A stretch of 64,000 nt of DNA from Lepeophtheirus salmonis (Eukaryota > Arthropoda > Copepoda > Siphonostomatoida > Caligidae): the NCBI RefSeq assembly GCF_016086655.4, contig NC_052139.2:23626002-23690001 (forward strand), in the 5' to 3' direction. Under the pieces are notes generated by a model. The model was not told the DNA's origin and did not search any database. It saw only the letters and a list, made by a program, of their open reading frames with translations. The position numbers and the translations under genes were made by a program. Positions 58,044-64,000 of this stretch are shown piece after piece. How positions within the stretch are numbered: the stretch's first letter is position 1; each line of letters starts with the position of its first letter.

Positions 58044-59232
58044 ATGAGCCCGGCTGCTGCATCCACCTCCTCCGCGGGTGTATCAAGTCTGAATGGTACA
58101 GCCCATGTAAGCAATGCGAACGGAATACTGAATGGGGGCATAACCAACGAGGACTGTGGGATCCGAGAAGTGTGGAGCCACAACTTGGAGGAAGAATTTA
58201 AAGCCATTTGTCAAGTCGTGAAGAGATTTCCGTTTGTAGCGATGGACACGGAGTTCCCTGGGGTGGTGGCAAGGCCCATCGGGGAGTTCAAGTCGACTAC
58301 GGATTATCAATACCAGCTCTTGAGGTGACTTGTTCCGAGACTGTGAGTGAGTTAATGAGTGACTGTTGTTTTGCAGGTGCAACGTGGATCTGCTCAAGAT
58401 CATCCAGGTGGGACTCACGTTCCTGGACGAGGACGGAACCCTTCCCGAGGCTGGCGTGTCCACCTGGCAGTTTAATTTTAAGTTCAACCTAACGGAAGAC
58501 ATGTATGCCGAGGATTCCGTAGATCTTCTTCAGAATTCCGGTATTCAGTTTGAGAAGCACGAAACACAAGGGATCGATCGTTTAGCATTTGCGGAACTCA
58601 TGTTATCATCTGGACTCGTCCTTCTTCCAGGAGTAAAATGGCTCAGCTTTCATAGCGGCTACGACTTTGGATACCTCCTCAATCTCCTCACCAATCAGAA
58701 CCTTCCAATTTCTGAAGGAGATTTTTTTGAGTTGTTGAAAATGTACTTTCCGGCGGTGTATGACGTTAAGTATCTTATGAAAAGTTGTAAGAACCTGAAG
58801 GGAGGCCTCCAAGAAGTAGCCAATGAGCTAGAAGTTCCAAGAATAGGACCACAGCATCAAGCAGGATCAGATGCACTTCTCACTGGGCAGACTTTCTTCA
58901 AAATGAAGGAAATGTTCTTTGAGGATGACATCGATGATTCAAAGTACTGTGGACATCTCTATGGTTTAGGAACTAATTTTGTTGGATCTTCTAACAGCAA
59001 CGGATCCACAACATCGTCATCAACATCCACATCCTCCTCATCAACGACTACTACAACAACAACAACAGCTCCTCCTAGTAGTGTTAACAGCTCAACAACT
59101 GTCGTAAATTCAACTACTTCTTCTGCGCCTTCCGGTTCGGTAGACTCGTCTGAAGCCTCAACTGAACAATCCGCATCAACAAACGAAAATAATACCTCCG
59201 ATGAGCCAGCTGCGAATGGTGTTTCTTCTTAA
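58044..59232 (+). CDS. CNOT7: CNOT7/CAF1 poly(A)-specific deadenylase
   Basis: Catalytic subunit of the CCR4-NOT complex, a cytoplasmic 3'-5' exonuclease that shortens mRNA poly(A) tails. Two exons, 58044-58324 and 58377-59232, join through a 52-base GT-AG intron to give 378 residues. The join (LLR|CNVD) restores the family sequence. The DEDD nuclease fold is complete: VAMDTEFPG gives Asp68 and Glu70, SGYDFGY gives Asp190, and PQHQAGSDALLTG gives His254 and Asp259. An N-terminal extension of about 28 residues precedes the conserved IREVWSHNLEEEF start. After about residue 297 there is a Ser/Thr-rich tail of about 80 residues, with eight Thr in a row, that vertebrate CNOT7 (285 residues) lacks. 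The start was chosen as the first Met in frame after a likely acceptor. The gene converges with the GST gene. Both the family and the gene model are secure; exact start and tail function are less sure. Confidence 0.97.
58325..58376 (+). other. CNOT7 intron
   Basis: 52 bases, from GTGACT to TTTTGCAG. It splits the arginine codon of LLR|CNVD (AG|G). At this size it is near the lower limit for animal introns and does not keep the frame. Confidence 0.9.
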
Positions 59233-59380
59233 AACTTTATACAAATTAAAGTGTGGTGTTCATTTTATCTCATTATCGGAGGCCTAACAAGAGGCTGATT
59301 GATTTATATTTGTATCTGACATCAATTAATTATCATTATTATTCATAATAGTAACAACAAACAATCCCCTCGTTAAGAAG

Positions 59381-59386
59381 AATAAA
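59381..59386 (+). terminator. CNOT7 poly(A) signal
   Basis: AATAAA about 150 bases after the CNOT7 stop codon, in a normal position for a cleavage signal. Confidence 0.55.
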
Positions 59387-59594
59387 AGGGCCCAAAGATT
59401 GTCGTCATTGCAATCCTTTAATTTATGCCCCGACGACAGTTGCATTTCCTGTCTTTTTACTTCAAACAAATCTCAATATCTATGTTTTTTTTTCTTTTTG
59501 CAATACAAAATGAATTCTTTCATCGGAGTAACCTCACCCAAGCAAATGTAATAGACATGAAACTTTTCATTTATGATTATTTCTCTTGTCATGA

Positions 59595-59600
59595 TTTATT
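59595..59600 (-). terminator. GST poly(A) signal
   Basis: The minus strand reads AATAAA about 65 bases past the GST stop codon. Confidence 0.55.
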
Positions 59601-59662
59601 TAGAAAAATATATATATATATTTATAAAAGTTAATAATCATGTCACTTCATCCTTCTCTCCA

Positions 59663-60516
59663 TCATTTGAATGCAGCCATCTTATTATTGATAGGACGGT
59701 GGATGAAGCGTTCAGACTTCATATACTCAGCTATCTTAGGTAATTTCTCGAAGCGGTCCAAAAAGTCTTTCAAGTTTTTAAATTGGTCAAGAACTGTAGA
59801 AGATAGGAGTCTATGTTGATCCAGCAATTCATACATGATAAAGTCCACAAAAGTAATGGATTCTCCCGTAAACCAAGGACCCTTTCCAATAAAGTTTGAA
59901 AACTCAACCAGTTTGCCTTGAACGGACTTAAGATAATTATCCTTCAAACTCTCCTAAGGGATACATATATAATATTATTATTTAAAGTGAAACTCAAGAG
60001 ATGGAATCCATTTACAAAATTAGGATTGTAAGACAGATGAACTATGCCATTGCGGAAATCCATGGCTTGCTCTGCCAAGAGATCGACTTTCCATTTATCA
60101 TTCTCGGTCTTTCCGCATAAATCATTTTTCCGTGCAATATGGCGTATAATGGCATTGGATTGTGTCAATTTAACGTCACCTAAAAATATTTTGAATAAGG
60201 TGAAATAAAGTTTTAAGGAATGAACAGTAACAAATCCAAGTAACTAACCATCAATGTAGTAAGGCAAATTAGGGAAGTCAAGACTAATACTTTGTTTGAT
60301 AGCTAACCAGGAAGACTTGTCAAAATCCGGAGCGGGTCCACAGGAATATTTCTTTTCTTCATAGTCTTCTCCAGTGTATTCAAGTAATAAACGAATGGGT
60401 TGGGCCAACTAGAAAATAGTCGTAGGTATTATCCACCCCAACTTAAAAAAGAATTGTTAACAGTGTAACATACTTACTCCACGAATATCCCAATAGGCAA
60501 GTACAGCTTTAGGCAT
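59663..60516 (-). CDS. Glutathione S-transferase, mu class
   Basis: Cytosolic enzyme that conjugates glutathione to electrophiles, with likely roles in detoxification and, in copepods, drug tolerance. Four exons on the minus strand, 60516-60478, 60408-60249, 60179-60016 and 59953-59663, give 217 residues, the usual mu length. All junctions are GT-AG and in frame. The N-terminus MPKAVLAYWDIRGLAQPIRL is the mu-class thioredoxin-like start with the catalytic tyrosine (YWDIRGL). PYYIDGDVKLTQSNAIIRHI is the glutathione-binding 'D....L.QS.AI..yi' segment. The C-terminal helical domain includes GPWFTGESITFVDFIMYELL. The second donor is GTTAGT rather than GTAAGT. It converges with CNOT7. No disruption seen. 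The subclass within mu is not assigned. Confidence 0.96.
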
Positions 60517-60519
60517 GAT

Positions 60520-61706
60520 ATAATATTAAATAGTAAAGATGATGACTTTTTGAATTTCGAAACAACAATGATTACACAAATATTATTTCTGATAATTTCT
60601 GAAAATATACACACACTCAAAGAAAATGTAGACGCAAGCCTTTGATATTTATGTGGTCGTAGATTCGCGATGGCAGTATCTACTTTAATCACTATTCACT
60701 ACATACACTCCTCACAACAGTTTTCTTTTCTTTTTTTAACGCTTAATAAGGGGCTATCTCTTCATTTTAAAGGTTATTGTATTCAATTTTGCCATATCTT
60801 TACATAGTAAGTTATACTTATACACATGGCATGCTTTGCTTTTAATTACATTATGACTGTTAATATAAGTATGGAAGGCAAACAAGTCTTCATAATTCAA
60901 GTAAGATATTATAAATAACAAGCAAAATAGTGACGAATGAAAGGATTGTATATAAATTAATCTTCACTTTGAGCTCAGTAAATAATAATATAAAAACAAA
61001 AACTCACAGAACCTACACTTTCCAAAAAAGGTACCAACACTATTTAAAAATCATTAAAAAGGTTCTTTATGGTAGTTAATTGCATATTATATACTAATTT
61101 AATTCGTTTTCAATAAAAATAAGTGGCCCCTCCGGTGAAGAGGAGTGAGTGGGAAGGGCAAGTTCACAAGAAGTAAACCTTTTGGACAATTACTCTTCAA
61201 ACCCCTATGCAGCGTTAAGTACCAACTTCATACAAATTTAGATTTAATATCAATTTTAATGTTGAGACAGTGATCATGATTATCGATATCTAGTAATATA
61301 AAAAAATAGGGTTTATCAGTGTAGTTGAAACACAATTTGATTTGAGCTGTTACGGTGTTGTACTTTACCCAGAACAAATTAGAAAAAAAAATATTCTTCC
61401 TTTTCTCTGTGACACAAGTCGCCCCTCAACTAAAGTATTAAACTTCAACTAGTGTTGAATCAGTCCTAAGACTGATCCCTTATCATTCTTTTCCCCTGCC
61501 CTTTGATTTTTTATTTTATCAGTCCGATCTTTTTTACCATCCTAAGGACTGTTATGAATGATACATTGTAACATTGGCCTTTCCGTCCTAGCTATCTTTT
61601 TATTTTCTTCACTCATAGCTAAGATTGAAGAATATAAGAACTTTGAAAATGATAGCTAGGGGGAGAGTAAAACAAAGCATTAAGAGAGACTAAAGCGTTA
61701 AAGTAA
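60520..61706. other. Intergenic region upstream of GST
   Basis: AT-rich, no supported gene. The GST promoter should lie at its left end (60520-60750). Weak inverted repeats occur at 61469-61550 (CAGTCCTA / TAGGACTG) and 61587-61660 (CCTAGCTATC / GATAGCTAGG). Confidence 0.45.
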
Positions 61707-61806
61707 NNNNNNNNNNNNNNNNNNNNNNNNNNNNNNNNNNNNNNNNNNNNNNNNNNNNNNNNNNNNNNNNNNNNNNNNNNNNNNNNNNNNNNNNNNNNNN
61801 NNNNNN
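61707..61806. other. Assembly gap of 100 N
   Basis: A run of 100 Ns. The round number suggests a gap of unknown true length joining two contigs. Confidence 0.99.
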
Positions 61807-62078
61807 TAAAGAAGAAGGACCGAATGTAGTTCTTTTACAGGCGCTAGAGGGTGTTTGATGAAACAGCAGTTTCAAAATAATAACAATTATCTTGTATTAT
61901 TTATTAATCATTAATTAAATGGAGTGAGTTCTAGAACTCATTATGAGTCATTGCGGACGAAAGTCTTGGTTCGTGAATCGTGGATTTTGTATTTGTTTGA
62001 AAACTAGAACAATGCTGAGTCAAGCTGTTGGCAGATTTCCCCATTATCTCTTCATCGAGGAGTGTGTATGTCCTTGAT

Positions 62079-62531
62079 TGAGAAGCAGGCACGTCTCCAG
62101 TTTGTTTGGAAGGAGGGGACCCCTCTGATGTTCCTCGGGGCTTCTCGAACTCTAATGTCTCCGACAATGAACCCTTCTTTCCTTCAGAGCAGCGGAGCCT
62201 CCGAAAGAAGCTCGCCAAGCAGAGCTCCCTCCCTCAAAGGCCTCATGACTCGGAGCATGGACTACGGACATGGGCCCTCAATCATCCCCTGCTGGACTAC
62301 TCCACCCTTACCCGAAGTAGCCTTCACACCCAGAGCGAGCTTTGCCTTCAATAGGAAGAGCATCCCCTTCTGGATGAGATGGACTCCCTCTTCATGTCGG
62401 AGTTTCGGGGGCCTTTCATCAGAATCGCATCGACTGACGGAAGCATCAGTCCATCACGAATGAAAAACTCGGGGTTCATCGAATGGGACAGATGCTCAAC
62501 ATTGAAGCGTTCCTCAAAAACACGCATATAA
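62079..62531 (+). pseudogene. Unidentified coding-like segment (exon or pseudogene)
   Basis: This patch is clearly less AT-rich than its surroundings. From 62082 one frame reads EAGTSPVCLEGGDPSDVPRG, then SEQRSLRKKLAKQSSLPQRP and NHPLLDYSTLTRSSLHTQSE, with one stop (TAG, 62352-62354). The same frame then stays open for 58 more codons (EEHPLLDEMDSLFMSEFRGP, IRIASTDGSISPSRMKNSGF, CSTLKRSSKTRI) to 62531. A possible acceptor AG (TTGATTGAG) lies at about 62081. The composition, serine-rich with basic and acidic stretches, looks like a disordered part of a signalling or scaffold protein. A second frame (62062-62463) is also open. I recognise no family. The internal stop may mean a pseudogene, a sequence error or an unplaced intron. 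Confidence 0.4.
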
Positions 62532-62576
62532 CAGCAGTGCAGCCCATCATCACAATCTAAGAAAGTGAATAGTCAA

Positions 62577-62872
62577 CTTTGAAGGTCGATCAAAGGAGGA
62601 GCAATCCCAGCTCTCTCTTTCGATTCCTCCCCTCACACATGCACACACAGAATAACCTTCATGTGAAGTATGGACTCAGTAGAGTCTGTCCTACTACTTT
62701 TCTAGAGATTGGTTCGGATATCACTCGTATCATGAACTTCAATGAAGAGATATGCCGTAAAATACCCGGTGAAGGAGGATATCCGCGAGTATTAGCCTCT
62801 GGACATCTTCGAATCATCGTTGGAGGCATTTCATCGAAACCACATTGTCATAAATATCTTTCCATATAACTC
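62577..62872 (+). other. Continuation of unidentified coding-like segment
   Basis: A 96-residue open frame and a second frame (MKRYAVKYPVKEDIREY, then PLDIFESSLEAFHRNHIVIN) overlap in the same patch of moderate GC. Either could be a terminal exon of the segment before it. No domain recognised, so the frame cannot be chosen. Confidence 0.25.
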
Positions 62873-63109
62873 TTCTTCTAAATTATAATAAACAATAATC
62901 CTTCGTACTGATTAACATACTTGAGAGAATTTCTTTTTATTTTCATATTATTTATAAAAAAATATTACAATACATAATAACAATTATAAAATATAGATAT
63001 AATAAATATTTACATATATGGTTTATTACATACACTTAATAGAGAAAAATTTGAAATACGATACCAAACAATTGATTTACTATAATAATTTTATTTCTGT
63101 TTAAGTTTG

Positions 63110-64000
63110 TCTTTATTTTGAATTTCTTGTTATTGCTTTAAAGATTTTGCAAAAATGACTAATCGTAATCTTATAAATTTATTCATGAGCTTATCTTTTT
63201 AAGGAGTGGTATTTTGGAATAATGTCGAAGTCTTTAGTAATTAAATCACATGCATGTTTAACTTTGATGGATAAATGTTTCTTTTGTGATTTATATAATG
63301 GCACGTCCATGTTTCTAATTGCATTTTCAATAGGCAAAATAATGTTTTTAAAAATTGCGTGGGAACAATGAACAAGACTATTTCCATTGTAATCTTATAT
63401 ATTAATTAAATGTGTTATGTTATCATAGTATGTATCATTGAAGGTACTTTTTAGTACGGAAATACCCGAATCACATGAAGGCTTGTATTTTTCAATTTTA
63501 AAGATTAAATAACCTGATAAATAGTACAATATATTAATCTCAGTGATAGTTAATTGAGATGTATTAAAAAAGTTTGATACAAATTGTGGAATGAAGTAAA
63601 ATTTGACTTTTGTCATATGACATTCGCACATCCAAAACCTCCGCCAAAAATGTTGAATCGTCATAATTATAATTGCTGTACTTCACATCCTTCATAAATT
63701 GGCTTAAGCGTGAAATGTATTTGAATTCCTTAGCAGTAGGCAGTTGGTTGCTCTGACCATACTGAAAAGGTTTTCAATACAGTCCGAGGAAAAATGTGCA
63801 GTTAAAACATAGTTTAATTTTTGATCAAGTAATAATTTTTGCAAATCTAATATTGATAATGGTGTGAGGATGGAGCCAGTTTGTATAGGTTTCCAAGAGG
63901 CAGTATTATTTATATTAGAAAATATTTGAATTTTTTTAATTATATTAATAAAATCATATATAAATGCAATTGACTCTTCCTTATAACTGAAACAAAATGA
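63110..64000 (-). pseudogene. P-element/THAP9-like transposase, C-terminal part
   Basis: From the right window edge down the minus strand the frames read LTPLSILDLQKLLLDQKLNY and LTAHFSSDCIENLFSMVRAT. The latter is the 'LxxRfsqDxlEnxFsxiRxxg' signature near the C-terminus of P-element and THAP9 transposases. After a one-base shift comes TAKEFKYISRLSQFMKDVKY ('PTaxeFxxxlr'). Another frame gives INILYYLSGYLIFKI...CDSGISVLK ('yiaGyv..Kl...C..C'). The end is KKHLSIKVKHACDLITKDFD. At least two frameshifts and stops are present. The catalytic core would lie beyond the window. It could also be a domesticated gene with sequence errors. Confidence 0.6.

Noticed and set aside
58083..58502. 139-residue minus frame
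   Set aside because: Antisense of CNOT7 exons, crossing its intron.
61931..62218. 95-residue minus frame in the unknown segment
   Set aside because: Considered as an alternative coding strand, but the plus frame is longer, continues past the stop, and has a better acceptor. Not fully excluded.
1..64000. CRISPR array, prokaryotic operon or defence system
   Set aside because: No regularly spaced repeats with unique spacers, no Shine-Dalgarno-linked gene series. Introns and eukaryotic transposons show this is a nuclear animal genome.

Overview
This looks like an AT-rich, repeat-dense arthropod nuclear window. The best guess is a parasitic copepod of the Lepeophtheirus type, which is an inference from gene style and mobile-element content and not a database match. 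There is no prokaryotic gene layout. Only two genes are clearly intact, and both have small spliceosomal introns. The rest is noncoding AT-rich DNA seeded with broken transposable elements.

Layout. At 1.9-2.8 kb lies a non-LTR reverse transcriptase (RT) fragment, at 2.9-3.4 kb an internally deleted mariner, at 4.1-4.4 kb a MITE with arms of about 60 bp, and at 5.2-6.5 kb Ty3/gypsy and non-LTR RT remnants. At 7.3-9.1 kb are a mariner N-terminus and dispersed repeats, and at 13.6-14.2 kb a mariner remnant. The 14.9-18.7 kb block holds three Ty3/gypsy fragments, with an LTR and polypurine tract at 16.5-16.7 kb, followed by a mariner piece at 18.7-19.0 kb. From 22.9 to 28.2 kb there are a duplicated coding-like segment, a non-LTR RT and two repeat copies. 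At 29.9-33.0 kb mariner and hAT remnants lie side by side. At 33.9-37.2 kb an LTR element and a mariner lie end to end. At 38.1-38.4 kb is a non-LTR endonuclease, and at 39.7, 54.6 and 56.9 kb three near-identical copies of an unknown repeat. At 41-46.7 kb are mariner N-termini and a MADF/BESS-like gene fragment. At 47.2-48.4 kb is a gypsy-like protease-RT region, and at 48.8-50.8 kb the longest non-LTR element.

The real gene island is at the right end. CNOT7/CAF1 deadenylase (58044-59232, +) and a mu-class glutathione S-transferase (59663-60516, -) converge tail to tail with 430 bp between their stop codons. Beyond a 100-base assembly gap (61707-61806) is an unidentified, GC-richer coding-like segment (about 62.08-62.87 kb). 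Past that, a P-element/THAP9-like transposase fragment on the minus strand runs off the window edge. The two intact genes have unrelated housekeeping and detoxification roles, and I see no operon-like cooperation. Most findings concern mobile-element structure. The most unusual ones are the three-copy repeat with its abutting hairpin element, the duplicated coding-like fragment, and the cysteine-rich spacer in the non-LTR element.
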